The notes under the pieces are model-generated. The model was not told where the DNA came from. It made no database searches and saw nothing but the letters and a program-made list of their open reading frames with translations. Shown here piece after piece: positions 1 to 8,318 of a stretch of 64,000 bases of DNA. A program made the position numbers and the translations under genes. The number at the start of each line of letters is the position of its first letter. Within the stretch, counting starts at the first letter, position 1. The stretch covers positions 402,920 to 466,919 of the forward strand of contig NZ_BMWD01000002.1 of NCBI RefSeq assembly GCF_014651055.1, written 5' to 3'. Origin of the DNA: Streptomyces fructofermentans. GTDB lineage: Bacteria; Actinomycetota; Actinomycetes; Streptomycetales; Streptomycetaceae.

Positions 1-535
1 CACGTTCGGGCGCATCGACGTCCTGGTGAACAACGCGGCCACCGGCGGATTCGCCTCGCTCGCGGAGACCAAGCGGGAAACCGCGGGCGAACAGCTCGAC
101 AGCAACCTGCTGGCCCCGCTGCTGCTCACCCGGCAGGCCCTGGACGCACTCGCGGCGGACGGCGGCGGAACCGTGCTGAACATCGGCTCGGCCGGAGCCC
201 TGGGCCGCCGCGCCTGGCCGGAGAACGGCGTGTACGGCGCCGCCAAGGCCGGCCTCGACTTCCTCACCCGGACCTGGGCGGTGGAACTGGCGCCGCGCGG
301 CGTCCGGGTCCTCGGACTGGCGCCCGGTGTGATCGACACCGGCATCGGCGAACGGTCCGGCATGTCGCGGGAGGCCTACGAGGGCTTCCTCCGGCAGATC
401 GCCGCGCGCGTTCCGGCCGGACGCGTCGGCCGCCCCGAGGACATCGCCTGGTGGGCCGTCCAGCTCACCGACCCGCGGGCCGCCTACGCGACCGGAGCGG
501 TGCTCGCGGTCGACGGCGGCCTGTCCCTCACCTGA
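1..535 (+). CDS. SDR-family oxidoreductase, 5' end outside window
   Basis: This is the C-terminal part (about 178 residues) of a short-chain dehydrogenase/reductase. The NNA motif comes first, then the catalytic serine (NIGSAG), the YGAAK Tyr/Lys pair and a C-terminal AVDGG, all in the normal family order. The N-terminal Rossmann glycine motif would lie before base 1. The reading frame is open from base 2. It ends 22 bp before the P450-like gene, so the two are probably co-transcribed. In this deoxysugar/tailoring setting it could be a keto-sugar or aglycone ketoreductase, but the substrate cannot be read from the sequence. Confidence 0.85.
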   Translation, partial: TFGRIDVLVNNAATGGFASLAETKRETAGEQLDSNLLAPLLLTRQALDALAADGGGTVLNIGSAGALGRRAWPENGVYGAAKAGLDFLTRTWAVELAPRGVRVLGLAPGVIDTGIGERSGMSREAYEGFLRQIAARVPAGRVGRPEDIAWWAVQLTDPRAAYATGAVLAVDGGLSLT

Positions 536-557
536 ACACGTCCCGAAGGAGACTGCC

Positions 558-1880
558 GTGCAGACACGGACACCCGCGGAAACCGAAGAGGCCCAGCAGA
601 CCGACAGCGAACTGGGCCGACACCTCCTGACCGCCCGCGGCTTCCACTGGATCTACGGAACCAGCGGCGACCCGTACGCCCTGACGCTCCGCTCGGAGAG
701 CGACGACCCCGCCCTGCTGGCCCGCCGGATCCGGGAATCCGAGGCACCGCTGTGGCAGAGCGCGGCCGGTGCCTGGGTCACCGGCCGGCACGCCCTCGCC
801 GCCGAGATCCTGGCCGACTCCCGGCTCGGCCTGCGGCACGCCGACCTGCCGGGCCCGCAGCGCCACGTGTTCTCGGACGCGTGGAGCAATCCGCTGCTGT
901 GCCACATCGTCCCGCTGGACCGGGCGTTCCTGCACGCGTCGAACGCCGACCACGCGCGCTGGGAGCGGTCGGCGGCCCCCGTGCTGGGCGCGACCGCCGC
1001 CGAGGGCCACCGCAAGCCCGCCGACCGCCTGCACCTGGAGGCGGCGGACGGACTCGGCGACGCCTTCGACCTGATGGCGGACTACTCCCGTCCGGTGGCC
1101 GTCGCGGCCGCGGCGGCGCTGCTCGGCGTGCCGACCGCGCAGCAGGCCCGCTTCTCCGCCGCGTGCCTGTCGCTCGGTGTCGCGCTCGACGCCGCGCTGT
1201 GCCCCCAGACGCTCGCCGTGACCCGCCGCCTCACCGCGGCGATCGAGGACGTACGCGCACTCGTCGGCGACCTCGTCGCGGCGCGGCGGGCCGAGCCCGG
1301 CGACGACCTGCTCAGCACGGTGCTGCGTGCCGACGCGTCCGCCGAGTCGGCCGCGCGGGACGCGCTCGCGGTGGGCGTGCTGACCGCCGCGGTGGGCGTC
1401 GAGTTCACCGCGGGGCTCGTCAACAACGCGCTGGAGTCGCTGCTCGCCGATCCCGTGCAGTGGGCGCGTCTCGGCGAGAGCCCGGAGCTGGCGGCCGGGG
1501 CCGTGGAGGAGACACTGCGGCACGCGCCGCCGGTGCGGCTGGAGAGCCGTATCGCGGCCGAGGACCTGACGCTCGGCGGCCAGGCCGTTCCCGCGGGAGC
1601 CCAGGTCGTCGTGCACGTCGGAGCGGCCAACCGGGACCCGGCGGCCTTCCTCGCCCCCGACCGCTTCGACCTCACCAGGCCCACCGGGCAGGGGCAGTTG
1701 TCGCTCTCCGGGCGGCACACCGCGCTGTTCGGGGCGTTCGCGCGCCTCCAGGCGGAGGCCGCGGTGCGCGCTCTGCGCGAGCGCCACCCCCGCCTGACGC
1801 CGGCCGGCGGGGTCCAGCGGCGGATGCGCTCCCCCGTCCTGGGCGGAGTCCTGCGGTTCCCCCTGACCACCTCCGCGTGA
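558..1880 (+). CDS. P450-like glycosyltransferase auxiliary protein (EryCII/DesVIII type)
   Basis: 440 residues from GTG 558, with GAAGGAG upstream. The protein has a cytochrome P450 outline, including an EETLR helix-K motif (about residue 318), but the haem-binding loop is gone. Where P450s have FGxGxHxCxG this one reads LSGRHTALFGAF, with no cysteine. Haem-less P450 homologues of this kind (EryCII, DesVIII) are known to bind and activate a partner glycosyltransferase. The next gene downstream is exactly such a transferase. Inferred role: chaperone/activator of the transferase at 1945, not an oxygenase. Confidence is high for the family and moderate for the partner. Confidence 0.85.
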   Translation: MQTRTPAETEEAQQTDSELGRHLLTARGFHWIYGTSGDPYALTLRSESDDPALLARRIRESEAPLWQSAAGAWVTGRHALAAEILADSRLGLRHADLPGPQRHVFSDAWSNPLLCHIVPLDRAFLHASNADHARWERSAAPVLGATAAEGHRKPADRLHLEAADGLGDAFDLMADYSRPVAVAAAAALLGVPTAQQARFSAACLSLGVALDAALCPQTLAVTRRLTAAIEDVRALVGDLVAARRAEPGDDLLSTVLRADASAESAARDALAVGVLTAAVGVEFTAGLVNNALESLLADPVQWARLGESPELAAGAVEETLRHAPPVRLESRIAAEDLTLGGQAVPAGAQVVVHVGAANRDPAAFLAPDRFDLTRPTGQGQLSLSGRHTALFGAFARLQAEAAVRALRERHPRLTPAGGVQRRMRSPVLGGVLRFPLTTSA

Positions 1881-1944
1881 CGGCCCGCCGGCCCGGGCCT
1901 TCACGGCCCGGGTCCTCGGCGGGACCGCACAGAAAGGACCGACC

Positions 1945-3315
1945 ATGAAGGTTCTGCTCACGTCCTTCGCGATGGACGCGCACTTCAACGGGTCCGTACC
2001 GCTGGCCTGGGCGCTACGGGCCGCCGGGCACGAGGTACGGGTGGCGAGCCAGCCCTCGCTGACGGGGAGCATCACGGCGGCCGGCCTGACCGCCGTCCCC
2101 GTCGGCGCGGACCACCGGCTGGACGAGATGGTCAAGGGCGTGGGCGACTCCGTGCTGTCCCACCACGCCGACCAGTCCCTGGACCCCGACGAGCCCGGAC
2201 AGCTCACCCCGGCCTTCCTCAAGGGCTGGGACACGATGATGACGGCCACGTTCTTCACGCTGGTCAACGACGACCCGATGGTGGACGAACTCGTGGCGTT
2301 CGCCCGCGACTGGGAGCCCGACCTCGTCCTGTGGGAGCCGTTCACGTTCGCGGGCGCGGTGGCCGCGAGGGCCACCGGCGCGGCCCACGCGCGGCTGCTG
2401 TCGTTCCCCGACCTGTTCATGTCGATGCGCCGGGCCTTCCTCGCGCAGATCGGCGCCGACCCCGCCGCCGACGGCGGGGCGGCCGGGATGAGCGGGATGA
2501 GCGGGACGAGCGGGGCCGACGGGAGGGCCCACCCCGAGGACTCCCTCGGCCAGTGGCTGGAGTGGACGCTCGGCCGCCACGGCCTGTCCTTCGACGAGGA
2601 GGCCGTGACGGGCCAGTGGTCGGTGGACCAGGTGCCGCGCAGCTTCCGCCCGCCCTCGGACGGCCCGACGGTGGGCATGCGGTACGTCCCGTACAACGGG
2701 CCGGTGCCCGCCGTCGTGCCCGACTGGCTGCGCGTCCCGCCGACGCGTCCGCGGGTCTGCGTCACGCTGGGACTGACGGCCCGGACCTCCGAGTTCCCGA
2801 ACGCCGTCCCGGTGGACGTCGTGCTGAAGGCCGTCGAGGGGCTCGACATCGAGGTGGTCGCCACGCTCGACGCGCAGGAGCGCGCGCTGCTGACCCACGT
2901 GCCGGAGAACGTGCGGCTGGTGGACCACGTGCCCCTGCACGCGCTGCTGCCGACCTGCTCGGCGATCGTGCACCACGGCGGCGCCGGCACCTGGTCGACG
3001 GCGCTCGTCGAGGGTGTCCCGCAGATCGCGATGGGCTGGATCTGGGACGCGATCGACCGGGCGCGGCGCCAGCAGGAGCTGGGCGCCGGCCTCCATCTGC
3101 CCTCGCACGACGTGACGGTGGAGGGGCTGCGGAGCAGGCTCGTGCGGGTTCTCGAGGAGCCCTCGTTCGCGACGGCGGCGGCGCGGCTGCGCGCCGAGGC
3201 CGAGGCGGAGCCGACTCCGGCGCGGATCGTCCCCGTACTGGAGCGGCTGACCGCCCAGCACCGCGCCCACGGCGGCCTGCGGCCGGGAGGTGTGTCCGCG
3301 GCATGCGCGTCCTGA
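1945..3315 (+). CDS. Activator-dependent macrolide-type glycosyltransferase (GT1)
   Basis: 456 residues, ATG with AAAGGA six bases upstream. It begins with the typical MKVLLTSFAMDAHFNG and carries the nucleotide-sugar-binding HHGGAGTW motif near residue 342. Both are characteristic of the EryCIII/DesVII family, which transfers deoxysugars from dTDP to polyketide or other aglycones. The gene follows its likely activator (558-1880). It overlaps the 4,6-dehydratase start by 13 bp. A Gly-Met-Ser repeat lies in the inter-domain region (see repeat at 2485). The aglycone is not identifiable from this window. Confidence 0.9.
   Translation: MKVLLTSFAMDAHFNGSVPLAWALRAAGHEVRVASQPSLTGSITAAGLTAVPVGADHRLDEMVKGVGDSVLSHHADQSLDPDEPGQLTPAFLKGWDTMMTATFFTLVNDDPMVDELVAFARDWEPDLVLWEPFTFAGAVAARATGAAHARLLSFPDLFMSMRRAFLAQIGADPAADGGAAGMSGMSGTSGADGRAHPEDSLGQWLEWTLGRHGLSFDEEAVTGQWSVDQVPRSFRPPSDGPTVGMRYVPYNGPVPAVVPDWLRVPPTRPRVCVTLGLTARTSEFPNAVPVDVVLKAVEGLDIEVVATLDAQERALLTHVPENVRLVDHVPLHALLPTCSAIVHHGGAGTWSTALVEGVPQIAMGWIWDAIDRARRQQELGAGLHLPSHDVTVEGLRSRLVRVLEEPSFATAAARLRAEAEAEPTPARIVPVLERLTAQHRAHGGLRPGGVSAACAS
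2485..2514 (+). repeat. Nine-base tandem repeat inside glycosyltransferase
   Basis: Three successive near-identical 9-mers (GGGATGAGC, third copy GGGACGAGC) encode G-M-S-G-M-S-G-T-S within a Gly/Ala-rich stretch of the glycosyltransferase. The frame is kept, so this is probably slippage in a tolerant linker. Confidence 0.8.
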
Positions 3316-4271
3316 TCACCGGCGGTGCCGGCTTCATCGGATCCCACTACGTCCGTGCCCTGCTGGGCGGCGACCTGCCGGGGCCCCGGCCGAGCCGGGT
3401 CACGGTCGTCGACCTCCTCACGTACGCGGGGGACATCGACAACCTGCCCCTGCCCGACCCGCGGCTGGACTTCCACCGCGTCGACATCCGGGACCTGGAC
3501 GCGCTGCTGAAGGTGCTCCCGGGCCACGACGCGGTCGTGCACTTCGCGGCCGAGAGCCATGTCGACCGCTCGCTGACCGGGGCGGCGGAGTTCGTCAGCA
3601 CCAATGTGCTGGGCACCCAGTCCCTGCTGGAGGCGAGCCTGCGCTGCGGGGTCGGGACGTTCGTGCACGTCTCGACGGACGAGGTCTACGGGTCGATCGC
3701 CGAGGGGACCTGGACGGAGGAGGAGCCGCTGCGGCCCAACTCCCCCTACGCGGCGTCGAAGGCGGGCAGTGACCTGATCGCACGGTCCTACTGGGTCACC
3801 CACGGGCTCGACGTGCGCACGACGCGCTGCGCCAACAACTACGGCCCGCGGCAGCACCCGGAGAAGCTCATCCCGCTGTTCGTCACCGAGCTGCTGGCCG
3901 GCCGCCAGGTGCCGCTGTACGGGGACGGCGGCAACGTGAGGGAGTGGCTGCACGTGGACGACCACTGCCGAGCCGTGCACGCCGTGCTGACCGGCGGCCG
4001 GGCCGGGGAGGTCTACAACATCGGCGGCGGCACGCATCTGACGAACCGTGAGATGACGGGCAAGCTCCTCGACCTGTGCGGAGCCGACTGGTCCCGGGTA
4101 CGGCGGGTGCCCGACCGCAAGGGGCACGACCTGCGGTACGCCGTGGACGACTCGAAGATCCGCAGGGAGCTGGGCTACCGGCCGCTGAGGTCCCTGGACG
4201 ACGGCCTGCGCGAGGTCGTCGAGTGGTACCGCGCCCGGTCGGGCCGGCCCGAGACGGCCGAACGCGTGTGA
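3303..4271 (+). CDS. dTDP-glucose 4,6-dehydratase
   Basis: 322 residues. It has an N-terminal [12 protein letters not shown]-binding motif, [11 protein letters not shown], the catalytic HVSTDEVYG (Thr-Asp-Glu) and YAASKAG (Tyr/Lys), then [11 protein letters not shown]. This is a complete RmlB-class signature. It converts dTDP-glucose to dTDP-4-keto-6-deoxyglucose, the first step to any 6-deoxysugar. ATG 3303 overlaps the glycosyltransferase end. A strong hairpin follows 150 bp after the stop. Together with the 3-dehydrase and ketoreductase genes nearby it supplies the donor sugar. Confidence 0.95.
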   Translation: MRVLITGGAGFIGSHYVRALLGGDLPGPRPSRVTVVDLLTYAGDIDNLPLPDPRLDFHRVDIRDLDALLKVLPGHDAVVHFAAESHVDRSLTGAAEFVSTNVLGTQSLLEASLRCGVGTFVHVSTDEVYGSIAEGTWTEEEPLRPNSPYAASKAGSDLIARSYWVTHGLDVRTTRCANNYGPRQHPEKLIPLFVTELLAGRQVPLYGDGGNVREWLHVDDHCRAVHAVLTGGRAGEVYNIGGGTHLTNREMTGKLLDLCGADWSRVRRVPDRKGHDLRYAVDDSKIRRELGYRPLRSLDDGLREVVEWYRARSGRPETAERV

Positions 4272-4418
4272 GCGGCGGGTCCCGTCGTGCGGAGGCGCAC
4301 GGCGGGGCCCGTCCGCCCCTGTCGCCGGGGCCCGCCGGGGAGGGGCACGGGACGCGCCCGGCCGGCACCGGCGGAGGGGCCGGGCGCGCGGCCGCGGTGG
4401 GAGAGCGGGAGAGCCGGC

Positions 4419-4449
4419 CCCCGTCGGGGGCCGGCTCTCGTCACGAGGC
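4419..4449. terminator. Bidirectional terminator between convergent sugar genes
   Basis: A perfect 14-bp inverted repeat (core GAGCCGGCCCCC / GGGGGCCGGCTC, 3-nt loop) lies in the 316-bp gap between the convergent genes ending at 4271 and 4588. There is no T-run, as is usual in Streptomyces. Nothing else is recognisable in the gap. Confidence 0.7.
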
Positions 4450-4587
4450 AGCGGGCACGGCGGTACGGGCACGGCGCGCAGCCACGGCGGCGGGGCGGTG
4501 TGCCCGCGCGCGGGCCGTCCCACCCCGGCCCGAGGAAACGGCAGTTGCGCCCGGGGCGACAGGCGGGGCCGCCTCGCCTGGCCGGCC

Positions 4588-5577
4588 TCAGCGGCTGACG
4601 ACGCGCGCCGCCTTGCGCACCTGCTCGACCAGGAGCGCCTGCCTCAGCAGGGCCTCTCCCAGCGCGGCGCGGCCGGTGCCGGAGAGCGCCGCCCCGGCGA
4701 ACGCGTCCAGCGCGTTGCCGACCTGGTGGTCGGCGGGCAGCGTCACCTCCGTGAGCCGGTCCTGCTGCTCCACGCTGACGACCGGACGGTGTTCGCGCGG
4801 CGGGGTGAAGGACCGCGGCACGGTGAGCCTGCCGCGGCTGCCCCACAGGGCGTAGACGGACCGGTACGAGTGCTGGAAGCCGAAGTCGAGCTGCGCGGTC
4901 ACCCCCGTCGCCGTGGACAGCAGCGCGCTTCCCGCGACGTCGACGCCGGTGGCCTCGTCCACCATCAGGCAGGCGCCCAGCACGTCGAGTTCGCCGGCGA
5001 GGTGGAGCTGGGCGGCGCGCAGCGGATAGACGCCGACGTCGAGCAGCGCTCCGCCGCCGAGCGCCGCGTCGTGCCGGAAGGACCCCGGGTCGGGCGGCGG
5101 CACCCCGAACGAGCTGGAGAACACCCTCAGTTCACCGATCTCGCCCACCATGGCCCGCACCGCCGCGTGCTGCGAGTGGTGCAGGAACATGAAGTTCTCG
5201 GTGAGCGCGAGATCGAGCCGGGCCGCCATCGCGACCAGTTCGGCGCTCTGCGCGTAGGTCGTGCTGAGCGGCTTCTCCACCAGGACGTGCTTGCCCGCGG
5301 TGAGGGCGTGCGCGACCCATTCATGGTGCATGCCGGGAGGCAGCGGCACATAGACGGCGTCGATGTCCTCGCGTGCCAGCAGTGTCCGGTAGCCGGTGAC
5401 CGCCGAGCACCCGAACCGGGCGGCGATCCGTTCGCTCCTCGCCCGGTCCCGGCTCGCCACCGCCACCAGCCGCACCGAGGGATGCTCCACGAGCGCGGGC
5501 AGTATCCGGCGCACCGCGATGTCGGCGCAGCCCAGAACTCCCATGCGGAGTACGGGTCGTGGAGTGTCCTGGGGCAT
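4588..5577 (-). CDS. Gfo/Idh/MocA-family NDP-sugar 3-ketoreductase (predicted)
   Basis: 329 residues. ATG 5577 has GAGG six bases upstream. It has an N-terminal GVLGCADIA nucleotide-binding motif and the family EKPL motif. Enzymes of this family in deoxysugar clusters reduce the 3-keto-sugar left after 2,3-dehydration. That role is inferred here from the neighbouring 4,6-dehydratase and 3-dehydrase. It is divergent from the 3-dehydrase at 5737, with a 160-bp shared upstream region. Another Gfo/Idh sugar oxidoreductase activity is possible. Confidence 0.8.
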   Translation of the reverse strand: MPQDTPRPVLRMGVLGCADIAVRRILPALVEHPSVRLVAVASRDRARSERIAARFGCSAVTGYRTLLAREDIDAVYVPLPPGMHHEWVAHALTAGKHVLVEKPLSTTYAQSAELVAMAARLDLALTENFMFLHHSQHAAVRAMVGEIGELRVFSSSFGVPPPDPGSFRHDAALGGGALLDVGVYPLRAAQLHLAGELDVLGACLMVDEATGVDVAGSALLSTATGVTAQLDFGFQHSYRSVYALWGSRGRLTVPRSFTPPREHRPVVSVEQQDRLTEVTLPADHQVGNALDAFAGAALSGTGRAALGEALLRQALLVEQVRKAARVVSR

Positions 5578-5736
5578 CTGCCACCTCACCTGTCGGCTAC
5601 GTCGCCGATCACGCTAGCCACGGCGGGTCGAAACCTCCTGGAAGCCCGATGGAGCAGGCCCTTTCCGGCGGCTCCACGGCTCTTCGACCGCACGGCCCCA
5701 GCATGGTCCGGAGGAATTCCTTACGGAGGGACGGCT

Positions 5737-7041
5737 ATGACGTCGGACACCAAGGCCCTGGTCCTGGAGCAGGTTCGCGAATACCACCGGCAGCAGGAGC
5801 CGGGGAGCTTCGAGCCGGGGGTGACGCCGATCCTCTCGTCGGGAGCGGTCCTGGACGAGGAGGACCGGGTCGCCCTGGTGGAGGCCGCCCTGGAGCTGCG
5901 GATCGCGGCCGGAGCCCGCTCCCGGCGCTTCGAGAGCAGGTTCGCGCGCCACATCGGCGTACGCAAGGCACACCTGGTCAACTCGGGTTCCTCGGCCAAT
6001 CTGCTGGCACTGTCCGCGCTGACCTCGCCCCGGCTGGGCGAGCAGCGGCTGCGCCCGGGCGACGAGGTGATCACGGTGGCCGGCGGCTTCCCCACCACGG
6101 TGAACCCGATCATCCAGAACGGGCTCGTCCCGGTGTTCGTGGACATCGAGCTCGGCACGTACAACACCACGGCCGAGCGGGTGCGGGCGGCCATCTCGGA
6201 CCGGACCCGGGCCATCATGATCGCGCACACCCTCGGCAACCCCTACGAGGTGGCCGAGATCCAGCAACTGGCCACGGACCACGACCTGTTCCTGATCGAG
6301 GACAACTGCGACGCCGTGGGCTCGACCTACCGGGGCCGTATGACGGGCACCTTCGGGGACCTGGCCACGGTCAGCTTCTACCCGGCCCACCACATCACGA
6401 CCGGTGAGGGCGGCTGCGTACTGACCCGGAATCTCGAACTGGCCCGGATCGTCGAGTCGTTCCGCGACTGGGGCCGGGACTGCTGGTGCGAGCCGGGCGA
6501 GGACAACACCTGCCTCAAGCGCTTCGACTACCAGCTCGGAACCCTCCCCAAGGGCTACGACCACAAGTACATCTTCTCGCACATCGGCTACAACCTGAAG
6601 GCGACCGACCTCCAGGGGGCCCTGGCACTGAGCCAGTTGGAGAAGCTGCCCGAGTTCGGCGCGGCGCGGCGGCGGAACTGGCAGCAGTTGCGGGACGGCC
6701 TCGCGGACGTCCCCGGACTGCTGCTGCCCACCGCCACGCCGGGCAGCGACCCGAGCTGGTTCGGCTTCGTCATCACGGTGCTGCCGGACGCCACCTACAG
6801 CCGCCGCGACCTGATCGCCTTCCTGGAGGACCGGCGGATCGGCACACGACGGCTGTTCGGCGGCAACCTCACCCGGCACCCGGCGTACCTCGACACCCCG
6901 CACCGGGTGGCCGGCGACCTCCGGAACTCCGACATCATCACCGACCAGAGCTTCTGGATCGGGGTGTACCCGGGCATCACCGAGGAGATGACCGACTACA
7001 TGCGGGAGTCCGTCGTCGAGTTCGTCACCAAGAACGGCTGA
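5737..7041 (+). CDS. PLP/[2Fe-2S] NDP-4-keto-6-deoxyhexose 3-dehydrase (E1/RfbH type)
   Basis: 434 residues, GGAGGG six bases before ATG. It is a DegT/AspAT-fold protein, but the usual PLP lysine is replaced by histidine in [14 protein letters not shown]. It also has the cysteine motif [16 protein letters not shown] of the iron-sulphur dehydrases (E1, SpnQ and UrdQ class). Such enzymes remove the C-3 hydroxyl with the help of a reductase, giving 3-deoxy sugars. The matching reductase (E3-like) is not in this window and may be supplied elsewhere. The protein supports a 3,6-dideoxy- or 2,3,6-trideoxyhexose product. Confidence 0.9.
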   Translation: MTSDTKALVLEQVREYHRQQEPGSFEPGVTPILSSGAVLDEEDRVALVEAALELRIAAGARSRRFESRFARHIGVRKAHLVNSGSSANLLALSALTSPRLGEQRLRPGDEVITVAGGFPTTVNPIIQNGLVPVFVDIELGTYNTTAERVRAAISDRTRAIMIAHTLGNPYEVAEIQQLATDHDLFLIEDNCDAVGSTYRGRMTGTFGDLATVSFYPAHHITTGEGGCVLTRNLELARIVESFRDWGRDCWCEPGEDNTCLKRFDYQLGTLPKGYDHKYIFSHIGYNLKATDLQGALALSQLEKLPEFGAARRRNWQQLRDGLADVPGLLLPTATPGSDPSWFGFVITVLPDATYSRRDLIAFLEDRRIGTRRLFGGNLTRHPAYLDTPHRVAGDLRNSDIITDQSFWIGVYPGITEEMTDYMRESVVEFVTKNG

Positions 7042-7056
7042 GCCGCCCCGGGACGG

Positions 7057-7875
7057 TCAGCCGATCATCCGGTCGAACATCACGTCCTCCCCGTACCCGG
7101 GCACGTCCAGCCACGGCTCGGCCGAGAGCACGGCCTGCTGGAGGCGCTGGAGGCGCGGGGACGGCGAGAGGCCCAGTTCCTCCGCGAGCCGGCGGCGCAG
7201 CCTCTGGTAGACGTCGAGCGCCTGCCAGGAGCGGCCCGCCCGGTAGAGCGCCGTGATGCACTGGGCGTGCAGGCCCTCGTGCAGCGGATGGCGCCGGGTG
7301 AGTTCGACGAGTTCGGCGAGCAGTTCCGCGTGGCGCCCGAGGCGCAGGTCCGCCTCCAGACAGCGTTCCAGCACGCCGAGGCGGCTCTCCTCCAGACGCG
7401 CCACCTCGATGCTGAGCACGGGGCCTATCCGCACGTCCACCAGCGCGGACCCCCGCCACAGCGCCAGCGCCTCCCGGAAGTGGGCCGAGGCCTTCTCCTG
7501 CCGGTCCTCCAGCGTCGCGGCGCGCCCGGCGGCGACGAGCCGCTCGTACCGCGGTACGTCGACGGCGTCGGCGGGCGCCCGCCAGCAGTAGCCCCCGTAC
7601 TGCGTGACCAGGACGTCCTTGGCCGACACCCCGGCCTCACGGCCGTAGGCGGCGGTGAGTTGGCGGCGCAGCTTGAGGATGTACGTGTGCAGGGTCGCCA
7701 GCGCGCTCTGGGGCGGCTCGCTCCCCCAGATCTCCTCCATCAGGGTCCCGACGGGCAGGACGCGGTTGGCGTGGATGGCGAGCAGGGCGAGAATCTGGCG
7801 TGGTTTCGCCGCGGTCGGCACGATCGACCGTCCCCGAACCTCGGCCGTCAGCGGTCCCAGTAACCATATGTCCAT
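7057..7875 (-). CDS. SARP-family transcriptional activator
   Basis: 272 residues, ATG 7875 with GGGGGAG upstream. The N-terminal OmpR-like winged helix (roughly residues 1-95, including PRQILALLAIHANRV) is followed by a bacterial transcriptional activation domain (about 100-250). No NB-ARC/ATPase domain follows, so this is the short SARP type. SARPs activate antibiotic clusters by binding direct repeats upstream of target promoters. It is divergent from the precursor/YcaO operon across a 263-bp region with unusual AT-rich motifs. It is probably the pathway-specific activator. Confidence 0.9.
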   Translation of the reverse strand: MDIWLLGPLTAEVRGRSIVPTAAKPRQILALLAIHANRVLPVGTLMEEIWGSEPPQSALATLHTYILKLRRQLTAAYGREAGVSAKDVLVTQYGGYCWRAPADAVDVPRYERLVAAGRAATLEDRQEKASAHFREALALWRGSALVDVRIGPVLSIEVARLEESRLGVLERCLEADLRLGRHAELLAELVELTRRHPLHEGLHAQCITALYRAGRSWQALDVYQRLRRRLAEELGLSPSPRLQRLQQAVLSAEPWLDVPGYGEDVMFDRMIG

Positions 7876-7977
7876 GTTTCTCCCCCATGTGGTCGGCGAA
7901 GCACCGCGAAGAGCTCCTTGCCCGGGGAGTCTTGCTGGCCGGATCCACTCCCAACCAGTGCCATGGACCCGAACACG

Positions 7978-8018
7978 CATATGAGGAATGTATGCGCAAG
8001 ATGTGTATATCTCATATG
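7978..8018. promoter_or_regulatory. Palindromic AT-rich element in SARP/precursor divergent region
   Basis: CATATGAG (7978-7985) and CTCATATG (8011-8018) form a perfect inverted repeat 25 bp apart. A further CATATG lies at 7865-7870. This AT-rich patch stands out in GC-rich DNA and sits about 120 bp before the precursor start. It is a candidate operator/promoter for the two divergent units. The binding protein is unknown. Confidence 0.45.
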
Positions 8019-8138
8019 GACCCTGTGCCGGATGCACTGGTATCGACCTCTGTCGCCCGAAAGGATGGGCGGTGCGCGGATCCACCGGGGTCCGGCGCGC
8101 CCCATGGAACAGGCACTCGACAGCGACAAGGAGTCCAC

Positions 8139-8318
8139 ATGTCACGGATCTCGCCCCTTCTGGACGGCGACGCGGCGATTGCGAGGGCCGCCGACGATCT
8201 CGTGATCACCGAGTTCGGCCACGACCAGGGGGAGTTCCCGGACAGCCGCATCTGCATCTGTTGGACCTCCTCGCCCGACGCCCCGTCCGCCGCGGACGGC
8301 GGCCGTACGTCTCGATGA
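8139..8318 (+). CDS. Candidate RiPP (TOMM) precursor peptide
   Basis: 59 residues, with a perfect AAGGAG five bases before ATG 8139. The N-terminal part is acidic and leader-like (LLDGDAAIARAADDLVITEF). The C-terminal part is rich in Cys, Ser, Thr and Pro, with CICWTSSPDAPSA as the likely core. The stop overlaps the YcaO start (ATGA, 8315-8318), so the two are translationally coupled. That fits a substrate/maturase pair: Cys/Ser/Thr residues would become azolines or azoles. I do not recognise the core as any named peptide. Cleavage site and product are inferred. Confidence 0.7.
   Translation: MSRISPLLDGDAAIARAADDLVITEFGHDQGEFPDSRICICWTSSPDAPSAADGGRTSR

Noticed and set aside
528..4523. Very long open frame (over 1300 codons) on the minus strand opposite the glycosyltransferase genes
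   Set aside because: Arg/Pro/Gly-rich composition without domains; it is the antisense shadow of genes with G/C in third position.
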